Of a stretch of DNA of 6,533 nucleotides, positions 1 to 5,172 are shown one piece after another. The first letter of the stretch is position 1. Every line of letters begins with the position of its first letter. The DNA comes from Bacillota bacterium. Lineage in GTDB: Bacteria; Bacillota_C; Negativicutes; Sporomusales; Sporomusaceae. The DNA lies in NCBI GenBank assembly GCA_023441125.1, contig JAEZQV010000090.1, forward strand, positions 1-6,533, given 5' to 3'. The position numbers and the translations under genes are program-made. The notes below the pieces were generated by a model. The model worked only from the letters and a program-made list of their open reading frames with translations. It did no database searches and had not been told where the DNA came from.

Positions 1-18
1 GGAAAACTCATGCAGCAT
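1..18 (-). CDS. Possible 5' end of a minus-strand gene running off the left edge
   Basis: An ATG at 18..16 opens a frame MLHEFS that leaves the window after six codons. It is preceded by AAAGGTGA at 30..23, which pairs with part of the anti-Shine-Dalgarno sequence at a workable distance. A good promoter lies upstream at 56-89. Six codons are too few to name a product, so this rests only on the initiation signals and could be false. Confidence 0.3.
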
Positions 19-55
19 ATTGTCACCTTTCCCTTTACCGTTTATCTATTGCGAT

Positions 56-89
56 ATTATAGTTTAGCAAACTTTCCCGGACCCGTCAA
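56..89 (-). promoter_or_regulatory. Sigma-A-like promoter reading towards the left edge
   Basis: On the minus strand TTGACG (89..84) is followed after 17 bases by TAAACT (66..61), which overlaps a perfect TATAAT (61..56). The TTGACG/TAAACT pair has ideal spacing, while TATAAT would sit 22 bases from TTGACG. The promoter starts 14 bases beyond the stop codon of the small zinc-ribbon gene and would drive whatever gene starts at position 18. Confidence 0.4.
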
Positions 90-102
90 TAAGCCGAGTT
101 CC

Positions 103-210
103 CTACTTGCGGGAAACACGCGGCCTAATTACTTTACCGCACTTTGGACAAATGTGATTGCCTTCCTGATCAACCGTCATAACGGCTCCACACTGAATAT
201 GCACCAGCAT
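103..210 (-). CDS. 35-residue zinc-ribbon microprotein
   Basis: The gene encodes a 35-residue basic protein. His4-x2-Cys7 (HIQC) is separated by 13 residues from Cys21-x2-Cys24 (CPKC, followed by Gly25), so four ligands are spaced as in a zinc ribbon. The tail is rich in Arg and Lys (KVIRPRVSRK). The ATG at 210 has a perfect AGGAGG at 223..218 with 7 bases between, which supports translation despite the short length. The gene lies on the same strand as the kdg operon but beyond its terminator, so it probably has its own promoter. A TATACT at 249..244 could be a -10, but no good -35 is visible. The function is unknown. Small single-ribbon proteins of this kind are common in Firmicutes and often act in nucleic-acid or protein binding, but that is inference. 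The first knuckle has His where most ribbons have Cys. I see no sign that it is a fragment of a larger gene. Confidence 0.7.
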   Translation of the reverse strand: MLVHIQCGAVMTVDQEGNHICPKCGKVIRPRVSRK

Positions 211-268
211 CCTGCCACCTCCTAAATTAGTACCGCATTAACCAGTATATGAAGCTCGCTAAAATTTA

Positions 269-303
269 GACCCTGTTTTTTAATAAACAGCTTGTACAGA
301 GTC
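269..303 (-). other. Intergenic imperfect hairpin with a competing inner stem
   Basis: In minus-strand RNA, GACTCTGT (303..296) can pair with ACAGGGTC (276..269), including one G-U pair that is a C-A mismatch on the plus strand. An inner CTGTTT (290..285) can instead pair with AAACAG (278..273), using the same ACAG. The two stems therefore exclude each other. There is no T-run directly after either, so this is not a clear terminator. It lies between the kdgR terminator and the microprotein gene and may be chance. Confidence 0.25.
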
Positions 304-326
304 CCGGCCAAGAGGCAAGGTAGATT

Positions 327-356
327 AAAAACAGCCAAACCCACCGGGTTTGGCTG
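327..356 (-). terminator. Intrinsic terminator of the eda-kdgK-kdgR operon
   Basis: A perfect 11-bp stem (CAGCCAAACCC with GGGTTTGGCTG) has a 3-base loop and is followed on the minus strand by TTTTTAATC. It begins four bases after the kdgR stop codon, so it ends the minus-strand operon. Reading on the plus strand there is no T-tract, so it works in one direction only. Confidence 0.92.
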
Positions 357-360
357 CCGT

Positions 361-1374
361 CTATTCGCCGCAGGATTTACGCTTAATTAGCGCCGGTTCG
401 AACATAATCATCGCCGGTTTTTTCTGCGTCCGCCCGGCAGTAAGCCGTTTGATCAGCAAACCGGCCGCTTTATTGCCCATTTCAGATACCGGCTGGGCGA
501 TAACCGTTACCGGCGGTTCAATCAGTTCGGCCCAGTCCCAGTCATCAAAGCCTAATACCGCGACATCCGCCGGCACAGACAAGCCCAGCTTCTTCAATAC
601 CTTAACCACCGCCATGGTAATAAGGTTGTTGGCGCAAAAAATGCCTGTCGGCTTGCTCTCATTGCTGCCGGCCATGATGGCCTGCAGCTTAGCCATAATG
701 GCGGCTTCCTCGCTGCCGGTCTGTACCAGCCATTCTTCCCGAAAGGTCAGTCCATGTTCGGCCAAAGCGGCCTGATAGGCTTGCACCCGCTCCAGCCGGG
801 GGCTGACATGATCATAGGGCAAAGTAAACATGGCGATGCGGGCGTGCCCCAGATTCACCATATGCTCAATGGCCAGCCGTACGCCTTTGGCGCTGTCCAC
901 GGTCACGGTATCAATCCGGATTTCCGGCACCTTCCGGTCAATGAGTACAACCGGGGTCTGCCGGTTGACCTGGGCAATCAGCTCATTGTTGCAGCCGGTT
1001 GTGTTGATAATCAGGCCGTCAATCTGCTTATCCGCCAACATAGTAATGTAATCGCGCTCTTTGGCCGGGTCATCATCTGCATTGCATAAAATAAGGTTAA
1101 AACCGGCGTCCTTTAACGTATCCTCAATTCCTCTGATAATGCTGGTGGAAAAAGGATTCAGGATATTGGCCACAATGGCCCCTACCGTGTAAGTCCGCTT
1201 TTGCTTGAGGCTGCGGGCCAGCGCGTTCGGTCGGTAGTCAAGTTCGGCAATCACCTGGGAAATCCGCTCCCGGGTATCTGCCCCCATATGGTCGTATAAG
1301 CCGTTTAAATATCGGGATATTGTGCTTTTGGATACCCCCGCTTTTTTGGCAACCTCAGCAATAGTGACAGGCAT
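361..1374 (-). CDS. kdgR: LacI-family transcriptional repressor, KdgR-like
   Basis: The product is a 337-residue LacI/GalR-family cytoplasmic DNA-binding regulator of full family length. The N-terminal helix-turn-helix spans residues 3-25 (TIAEVAKKAG, then recognition helix VSKSTISRYLNG), followed by the hinge helix NALARSL at 50-56 that inserts in the minor groove. The periplasmic-binding-protein-like effector domain runs from about 62 to 330, with the typical VGAIVANILNPF start, DGLIINTT near 120 and VAVLGFDDWDWAELIEPPVT near 271-290. It is the last gene of the operon. Only 4 bases separate its ATG from the kdgK stop and no clear Shine-Dalgarno is seen, so it is probably translated by coupling. 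Its place beside kdgK and eda, together with the HTH sequence, points to KdgR, the repressor relieved by 2-keto-3-deoxygluconate or its phosphate. The effector is inferred, not visible. The likely target is the operator at 3097-3127, giving autoregulation. The alternative is a LacI regulator of a related sugar acid. Confidence 0.85.
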   Translation of the reverse strand: MPVTIAEVAKKAGVSKSTISRYLNGLYDHMGADTRERISQVIAELDYRPNALARSLKQKRTYTVGAIVANILNPFSTSIIRGIEDTLKDAGFNLILCNADDDPAKERDYITMLADKQIDGLIINTTGCNNELIAQVNRQTPVVLIDRKVPEIRIDTVTVDSAKGVRLAIEHMVNLGHARIAMFTLPYDHVSPRLERVQAYQAALAEHGLTFREEWLVQTGSEEAAIMAKLQAIMAGSNESKPTGIFCANNLITMAVVKVLKKLGLSVPADVAVLGFDDWDWAELIEPPVTVIAQPVSEMGNKAAGLLIKRLTAGRTQKKPAMIMFEPALIKRKSCGE

Positions 1375-1378
1375 AGGC

Positions 1379-2401
1379 TTAGCGCTGTACGCGTCCTGAA
1401 CCGTCGCCAGCCATCAGCGCTTTGACCTCGCTGACGGCTACATGGTTATGGTCGCCTTCAATCGTATGCTTGAGGCAGGACGCAGCCACGGCAAACTCCA
1501 GCGCATCGGCATTGGCATAATTGTTCAGCAGGGCATAAATCAGGCCACCGCCAAAAGAGTCGCCGCCGCCCACACGGTCAATGATGTGAATGGCATAGTT
1601 GCGGGAGAAGTAGAATTCCTCGTCTTTATAGAGCATAGCCGCCCAATTATTATCCGACGCCGAAATGCTGCCGCGCAGGGTAATGGCTACCGCCTTGAAA
1701 CCGAACCGTTCTTTCAGTTGCTTGGCAACATCCTTGTAGCCTTCATGACTGAGCTTGCCGCCGGTGATATCGGTATTGGCGGCGTGAATGCCGAATACTT
1801 TTTCCGCATCTTCTTCGTTGGCAATGCAGACATCCACATAAGGCATAAACTGCGCCATTACCTTGCCGGCCTTTTCGCTGGTCCACAGGTTTTTGCGGAA
1901 GTTAAGATCGCAGCTGACAGTAAGGCCGGCCACTTTAGCCGCCTTGCAGGCTTCCAGCACGCACTCGGCCACGTTATCGCCCAACGCCGGGGTAATGCCG
2001 GTAAAGTGGAACCAGGTAGCGCCGGCAAAGATTTTTTCCCAGTCGAAATCTTCTTTTGCAGCTGCAGAAATGGAGGAGTGAGCGCGGTCATAGACCACTT
2101 TGGAAGGCCGCTGGGAAGCGCCCTTTTCACAGAAATAAATACCCAGGCGCTCGCCGCCCCGGAGCATGTGCCGGGTATCTACGCCATAGCGGCGCATCTC
2201 ATTCACGGCGGCCTGACCGATCGGATTGTTGGGGACCTTGGTTACAAATACGGCGTCCTCGCCATAGTTGGCCAGGGACACGCAAACATTGGCCTCGCCG
2301 CCGCCGTATACCGCTTCAAAGCTGGGAGTCTGTTCAAACCGCTGATAGCCTACCGGAGCCAAACGCAGCATAATTTCACCGAAACACACTATTTTACTCA
2401 C
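1379..2401 (-). CDS. kdgK: 2-keto-3-deoxygluconate kinase, PfkB family
   Basis: This 340-residue PfkB/ribokinase-family sugar kinase phosphorylates 2-keto-3-deoxygluconate (KDG) with ATP to give KDPG, the substrate of the neighbouring aldolase. Visible family marks are the GGGEANV substrate-binding segment at 33-39, DLNFRKNLW at 165-173, and the second PfkB signature DRVGGGDSFGGG at 275-286, in which Asp281 is the expected catalytic base. KHTIEGDHN at 311-319 matches the C-terminal end of KDG kinases. The first glycine-rich anion-hole motif is usually DTxGAGD; here it is DRVGGGD, a common KdgK variant. The start is GTG at 2401, chosen because GAGAGGTG (2416..2409) lies 7 bases upstream and the protein begins exactly at the conserved SKIVCFGEIMLR. 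It is 29 bases downstream of eda and 4 bases upstream of kdgR, so it is clearly in an operon. Other PfkB substrates such as 5-keto-gluconate derivatives cannot be excluded, but the aldolase neighbour makes KDG most likely. Confidence 0.9.
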   Translation of the reverse strand: MSKIVCFGEIMLRLAPVGYQRFEQTPSFEAVYGGGEANVCVSLANYGEDAVFVTKVPNNPIGQAAVNEMRRYGVDTRHMLRGGERLGIYFCEKGASQRPSKVVYDRAHSSISAAAKEDFDWEKIFAGATWFHFTGITPALGDNVAECVLEACKAAKVAGLTVSCDLNFRKNLWTSEKAGKVMAQFMPYVDVCIANEEDAEKVFGIHAANTDITGGKLSHEGYKDVAKQLKERFGFKAVAITLRGSISASDNNWAAMLYKDEEFYFSRNYAIHIIDRVGGGDSFGGGLIYALLNNYANADALEFAVAASCLKHTIEGDHNHVAVSEVKALMAGDGSGRVQR

Positions 2402-2430
2402 AACGATACACCTCTCGCTTTACATTATTA

Positions 2431-3078
2431 CTATTTGCCGCGGGCCTGACGCACTTTTTCAATAAACTGCCTGCCAATTTCCGTGATGGACGCATAATCG
2501 CCCTGCTTGGCGCCGGCAGTCAGATTACCGCCGACACCGACAGCCACGCAACCGGCTTTAATCCAGTCCTGAACGTTATCGAGGCTGACACCGCCGGTCG
2601 GCATAACAGGCGCCTGCGGCAACGGTCCTTTCAGCGCTTTCACGAAAGAGGCTCCCAGCGCCTCGCCGGGGAATAACTTAATGATATCGGTACCTGCTTC
2701 CATGGCTTCTACCACTTCTTTAATCGTCATGCAGCCGGACATGATCGGCACTTGGTAACGGTTGCACAATTTAACGGTTTCGGCATTGAACGATGGGCTG
2801 ACAATGTACTGGGCACCTGCCAGTATGGCTATACGGGCGGTTTCCGGATCCAGCACCGTGCCGGCGCCGATAATGATTTCACCGTTTTTATAAGTGGCGG
2901 CAAGATCTTTAATTACAGCGGCAGCACCCGGTACGGTAAAAGTAATTTCAATAGCGGCCACACCGCCTTTAAGACAAGCATCGGCAATCTTGACGGCTTG
3001 CTCCGAGCTTTCCGCCCGGACAACGGCGACAACACCGGCATCCATAATTTTTTGCAGTACCTGTAGTTTGGGTATCAT
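2431..3078 (-). CDS. eda: KDPG/KHG aldolase (2-dehydro-3-deoxyphosphogluconate aldolase)
   Basis: This class I aldolase cleaves KDPG into pyruvate and glyceraldehyde 3-phosphate in the cytoplasm and usually also accepts 4-hydroxy-2-oxoglutarate. It is a single TIM barrel of about 216 residues, the normal length. Numbered from the ATG at 3078, the catalytic Glu is in AIEITF (Glu44), the GAGTV strand is at 71-75, the Schiff-base Lys is in IIKLFP (Lys134), MPTGG lies at 159-163, and VGVGGNL near 180-186 forms part of the phosphate site. Two ATGs are possible. The one at 3087 directly abuts the AAAGG, leaving no spacer, whereas the one at 3078 has AAAGG 9 bases upstream, so I prefer 3078; using 3087 adds only MIK. 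It is the first gene of the operon with kdgK and kdgR, directly behind the operator and predicted promoter. Together these genes form the lower part of hexuronate or pectin-monomer breakdown; the upper enzymes and transporter are not in this window. Confidence 0.92.
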   Translation of the reverse strand: MIPKLQVLQKIMDAGVVAVVRAESSEQAVKIADACLKGGVAAIEITFTVPGAAAVIKDLAATYKNGEIIIGAGTVLDPETARIAILAGAQYIVSPSFNAETVKLCNRYQVPIMSGCMTIKEVVEAMEAGTDIIKLFPGEALGASFVKALKGPLPQAPVMPTGGVSLDNVQDWIKAGCVAVGVGGNLTAGAKQGDYASITEIGRQFIEKVRQARGK

Positions 3079-3096
3079 TTTTATCATCCTTTCCTG

Positions 3097-3127
3097 TTGT
3101 AAACCGATTTAGGAAACCGGTTTACAA
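3097..3127. promoter_or_regulatory. Composite LacI-family (KdgR) operator upstream of eda
   Basis: The arms TTGTAAACCG (3097-3106) and CGGTTTACAA (3118-3127) form a perfect 10-bp inverted repeat around 11 bases. Read differently, the same bases hold two short LacI-type palindromes with CG centres: TAAACCGATTTA (3100-3111, one mismatch) and GAAACCGGTTTA (3113-3124, core AAACCGGTTT perfect), centred 13 bp apart. LacI-family proteins usually bind one even palindrome with a central CG, so the site may take two dimers or one dimer in alternative registers. It lies just downstream of the predicted eda promoter, about +1 to +30, and before the ribosome binding site, fitting steric repression by the KdgR encoded in the same operon. 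That KdgR is the binder is inference. Confidence 0.75.
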
Positions 3128-3132
3128 AGCTG

Positions 3133-3161
3133 ATAATGCTTATATTAGCTATTTTTCTTAA
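3133..3161 (-). promoter_or_regulatory. Predicted sigma-A promoter of the eda-kdgK-kdgR operon
   Basis: On the minus strand TTAAGA (3161..3156) and CATTAT (3138..3133) are separated by 17 bases; each matches four of six consensus positions. Transcription would begin near 3126, at the edge of the operator. TATAAG at 3144..3139 is an alternative -10 without a good -35. Position relative to the operator supports the call more than the sequence does. Confidence 0.45.
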
Positions 3162-3294
3162 TATTCCTGCTTTAGTCTGGCACAAAATTTTAATTTTTTG
3201 CTTCTCTAGCGGTTCCCGTTCCGGCCCTTCACTCCCACCCGCCTGGGAAGAGGAAGGTAACTTTCGGTGAAAACGGCTGTATTCCTATATAACT

Positions 3295-3321
3295 TAAGCT
3301 CCTGGTAGTTTTTCCCGATAT
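3295..3321 (+). promoter_or_regulatory. Sigma-28 (SigD/FliA)-like promoter
   Basis: TAAG (3295-3298) is separated by 16 bases from a full CCGATAT (3315-3321). The Gram-positive SigD consensus is TAAA, 14-16 bases, CCGATAT, so only one base differs. It precedes a YjfB-like putative motility protein, and I recall B. subtilis yjfB being assigned to the SigD regulon. The start codon is about 75 bases downstream of the expected transcription start. Confidence 0.5.
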
Positions 3322-3348
3322 ATAAGATGTTAGTACAATCTATCCACA

Positions 3349-3375
3349 TTGACTACTTTTCCGGCTAGGTATAAT
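3349..3375 (+). promoter_or_regulatory. Sigma-A-like promoter of the yjfB-like gene
   Basis: TTGACT (3349-3354) and a perfect TATAAT (3370-3375) are separated by 15 bases, two fewer than the optimum. The hexamers are excellent but the spacing suggests a weak or activator-dependent promoter. The start codon is 30 bases downstream of the -10. Confidence 0.45.
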
Positions 3376-3405
3376 CTGCATGTAAACGCAGGGGAGGCAT
3401 ACGCT

Positions 3406-3594
3406 ATGGATATCGCCGCACTGGCTACCGGCATGTCACAAGGACAGCTGCTTACGAATGCCAGCATTCTGGTAATGAAAAAGGTTATGGCTACGACCAC
3501 GGAACAAAGTCAGGACTTAATTCAGCTGATGTCCGCACTGGCTGCCCCGGCTTCCCCGCCGCATTTGGGCAACAATATCGACATATCGGTCTAA
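3406..3594 (+). CDS. YjfB-like putative motility protein
   Basis: A 62-residue protein of the YjfB family (putative motility protein). It starts MDIAALATGMSQGQL and continues with ASILVMKKVMATTTEQSQDLIQLM, the family pattern of an N-terminal MDI-A--- segment, a 'v--s--vlKK-ld' helix and a second helix with Leu/Met, ending in a short Pro-containing tail (PASPPHLGNNIDISV). No signal peptide or membrane segment is present. The ATG at 3406 is chosen because GGGGAGG (3391-3397) lies 8 bases upstream; an in-frame TTG at 3349 overlaps the promoter and lacks such a site. The molecular role of the family is unknown. The sigma-28-like promoter upstream agrees with a flagellar or late motility expression class. 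A guanylate-kinase-like gene follows 63 bases downstream with no terminator between, so the two are probably cotranscribed. Confidence 0.75.
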   Translation: MDIAALATGMSQGQLLTNASILVMKKVMATTTEQSQDLIQLMSALAAPASPPHLGNNIDISV

Positions 3595-3657
3595 ACGGCG
3601 TCAATTACCGCCGCAAACCGGCAGAACCGTCTGTTAAGCAACCTTTGGAGGAGAGTA

Positions 3658-4215
3658 ATGAACAAAGTATATGCCCTTATCGGTCCCCCGGCATCGGGCA
3701 AGACCAGCATTCTCAACGAACTTGCGCGTTATGGCGTGCCGGAGATGGTCAGCCATACTACCAGAAAGCCGCGCGCCTGCGAAATTCACGGAGTCCATTA
3801 CTATTTTGTCAGTAAGGACGACTTCCAGAAAAACGAATTGATCGAACGGGTCGAATACTCCGGCAATCTGTACGGACTCAGCAAAGCGGAAGTGCTCGAC
3901 AAAGTCAACAAGCATCCGGTTAGCACGGTTGCCGTTGACACGCAGGGCTGGAATCAGCTCAAAAAACTCTTGGCCAATCGGCTGGAATCGATATTTATCA
4001 TGGTGGATCAGGACGCGGTTATTGGCCGGATGGTGGAACGCGGTGACGATAACGATCTAATTAACCGCCGGATTGAATATGCCAAAAATATCGGTGAATT
4101 TAACAACTGGCAGACGGCCGATTACGTTGTGAAAAATACCGGGTCACTGGCGGTTGCCGTAAGGCAGGTGCTGGCCATTATCGGTAAAGTCACCCTGCCC
4201 CCGCCAGCCGAATAG
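3658..4215 (+). CDS. Guanylate-kinase-like P-loop nucleotide kinase
   Basis: A 185-residue cytoplasmic protein of the guanylate kinase family, which transfers phosphate from ATP to (d)GMP. The Walker A loop is GPPASGKT at 9-16 (Lys15, Thr16). The GMP-binding region includes SHTTRKPR at 32-39, Glu42, GVHYYFVSKDDF at 45-56, and EYSGNLYG at 65-73. VAVDTQG near 91-97 fits the Walker B strand, and the lid carries RMVERGDDNDLINRRIEYA at 124-142 with Arg124, Arg128, Arg137 and Arg138. All key residues appear present, so activity is plausible. The Walker A loop ends GKTS rather than the GKGT usual in housekeeping Gmk, and the protein is slightly shorter than the usual ~200 residues. I therefore regard it as a paralogue, since housekeeping gmk is typically in another context, but this window cannot show whether another copy exists. 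GGAGGAG (3647-3653) supports the start. A terminator follows directly. A different substrate, such as another nucleotide or phosphonate, is possible. Confidence 0.8.
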   Translation: MNKVYALIGPPASGKTSILNELARYGVPEMVSHTTRKPRACEIHGVHYYFVSKDDFQKNELIERVEYSGNLYGLSKAEVLDKVNKHPVSTVAVDTQGWNQLKKLLANRLESIFIMVDQDAVIGRMVERGDDNDLINRRIEYAKNIGEFNNWQTADYVVKNTGSLAVAVRQVLAIIGKVTLPPPAE

Positions 4216-4223
4216 AATAGGAG

Positions 4224-4258
4224 AGACCGTCAGGCTGCAGCCTGGCGGTCTTATTTGT
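4224..4258 (+). terminator. Intrinsic terminator after the guanylate-kinase-like gene
   Basis: A 12-bp stem, extending outward from TGCA (4236-4239), pairs AGACCGTCAGGC with GCCTGGCGGTCT, with one T-G wobble, followed by TATTTGT. It starts nine bases after the stop codon. The T-run is interrupted but the stem is strong. On the minus strand the bases after the stem are not T-rich, so it probably does not serve the convergent DUF1653 gene efficiently. Confidence 0.8.
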
Positions 4259-4304
4259 ACCGAAAGAACTTCTTTTAGTAGTAAGCCTTGTTTGCTTTAT
4301 TCAG

Positions 4305-4541
4305 TCAATCAACTTCAAATTCCAGTTGAAACCGCGGCACTTCCCGGCCATCGACAAGTACGGTCTCCCCGAACATGGCTTTGGGCCGTACCCATAACCG
4401 AAATTCTCCGTACAGTGCCCGGTAGACGATCAGCGGCTCCAGCGTCTCACTATGCACAGCTTCGCCAACCACCTGATACTGCTTGCCTTTATAATGGCGG
4501 TATATTCCCGGCTTTATCCTAGTTTGCCCGTTGTCGGCCAT
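4305..4541 (-). CDS. DUF1653 domain protein
   Basis: A 78-residue soluble protein that is essentially one DUF1653 domain. The family marks are all present: GIYRHYKGKQYQVVGEA at 12-28, HSETLEPLIVYRALYG at 30-45, LWVRP at 49-53, and the closing PRFQ at 69-72. Family function is not established; the compact beta-rich fold resembles a small SH3-like barrel, which is inference. The ATG at 4541 has AAGGAG about seven bases upstream. It follows ribU by 18 bases on the same strand and is probably the last gene of that transcript. No clear terminator is visible on the minus strand after the stop. Confidence 0.85.
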   Translation of the reverse strand: MADNGQTRIKPGIYRHYKGKQYQVVGEAVHSETLEPLIVYRALYGEFRLWVRPKAMFGETVLVDGREVPRFQLEFEVD

Positions 4542-4559
4542 TGTTGTCTCCTTTTTCTG

Positions 4560-5138
4560 TCAATGCAATATGGGTGAAAGTTTTTTGTAAACCAGCAAAG
4601 TAATAAATGAAACCAGCGTTCCTTTAATAAGGTTGAAGGGTACAATAGCAAAAACAATAAAGGTTTTTAAATCGACAATCAGGGGATTGGCCAGTCTGCC
4701 CATGTTGATAATGGCTTCCGGCGGAAAATGCAGCGCTGTCTGATACAAAGGCAGCAATACCCAGTAGTTCAGGGCTGCCGCCGCCAGCGTCATGGCCGCC
4801 GTCCCCGCCGTCAGCGCCAGGATTGCCCCCTGCCGGTTCTTGTGAAGCCGGTAAATAACAGCGGCCGGCATTACAAAAAATGCTCCCACAAAAAAATTGG
4901 CCATTTCCCCGATGCCGGCTGTCTGGGTACTGCTGACATGGATCATATTTTTGAGCAGTACGATCAGGCACCCGGCCAGCGGCCCCAGCGCAAAGGCGCC
5001 AATGATGGCCGGAATATCACTGAAATCAAGCTTTAAAAATCCAGGCATAAAGACAACTGGGAGCTCCAGGGCCATTAAAATGGCGGCTGCACTGGCTAGA
5101 ACTGCAATGCGCGTTATATAGGCCATCTTAGTTTGCAA
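4560..5138 (-). CDS. ribU: Riboflavin ECF transporter S component RibU
   Basis: A 192-residue integral membrane substrate-binding (S) subunit of an energy-coupling-factor importer, predicted to bind riboflavin. Hydrophobic segments lie near 8-30, 43-65, 78-97, 104-131 and 157-187, with room for six helices. The RibU signature is clear: PGFLKLDFSDIPAIIGAFALGP at about 32-53 followed by KN at 63-64, GIGEMANFFVG at 75-85, and PFNLIKG at 167-173 in the last helix. The start is taken as TTG at 5138 because GGAGGAGG lies 10 bases upstream; the first in-frame ATG (5126) would be 22 bases away. No EcfA/EcfT genes are here, as expected for S components that share an ECF module encoded elsewhere. It lies 34 bases downstream of the DUF2284 gene. 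No FMN riboswitch is visible in the short upstream gap or before the cluster. Substrate is inferred from motifs; another S-component ligand is possible. Confidence 0.88.
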   Translation of the reverse strand: MQTKMAYITRIAVLASAAAILMALELPVVFMPGFLKLDFSDIPAIIGAFALGPLAGCLIVLLKNMIHVSSTQTAGIGEMANFFVGAFFVMPAAVIYRLHKNRQGAILALTAGTAAMTLAAAALNYWVLLPLYQTALHFPPEAIINMGRLANPLIVDLKTFIVFAIVPFNLIKGTLVSFITLLVYKKLSPILH

Positions 5139-5172
5139 TGAATGTCTGCCTCCTCCAAGCTCCGTTTAAATC

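Larger units (their letters stand above)
3079..3405. other. Divergent intergenic region between eda and the yjfB-like gene
   Basis: This 327-base stretch holds the eda leader, operator and promoter on the left and the two plus-strand promoters of the yjfB-like gene on the right. The middle (about 3162-3294) is less AT-rich and holds no convincing open frame with a ribosome binding site. The only structure I see there is a small hairpin, TCCCA (3233-3237) with TGGGA (3244-3248), without a T-run. I recognise no riboswitch or RNA gene. Confidence 0.5.

Noticed and set aside
10..225. Plus-strand frame of 71 codons at the left edge
   Set aside because: No ribosome binding site precedes it and it lies opposite the minus-strand microprotein gene, which has a perfect one.
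1442..2449. Long open frame (335 codons) on the plus strand opposite kdgK
   Set aside because: It mirrors the codon structure of kdgK, has no ribosome binding site or recognisable domain, and the minus-strand gene has full PfkB motifs.
3097..3127. Catabolite-response (cre) site
   Set aside because: The sequence resembles LacI-family sites in general, but the position of the central CG and the flanking bases do not fit the cre consensus well; a KdgR operator explains it better.
3233..3248. Hairpin TCCCA/TGGGA as a terminator or RNA gene
   Set aside because: The stem is only 5 bp, without a T-run or a recognisable RNA fold around it.
3349..3405. N-terminal extension of the yjfB-like gene from a TTG
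   Set aside because: The extension overlaps the TTGACT/TATAAT promoter and lacks a ribosome binding site; the ATG at 3406 has a strong one and matches the family start.
5139..5172. FMN riboswitch before ribU
   Set aside because: The gap is only 34 bases and contains just the ribosome binding site; there is no room for the aptamer.
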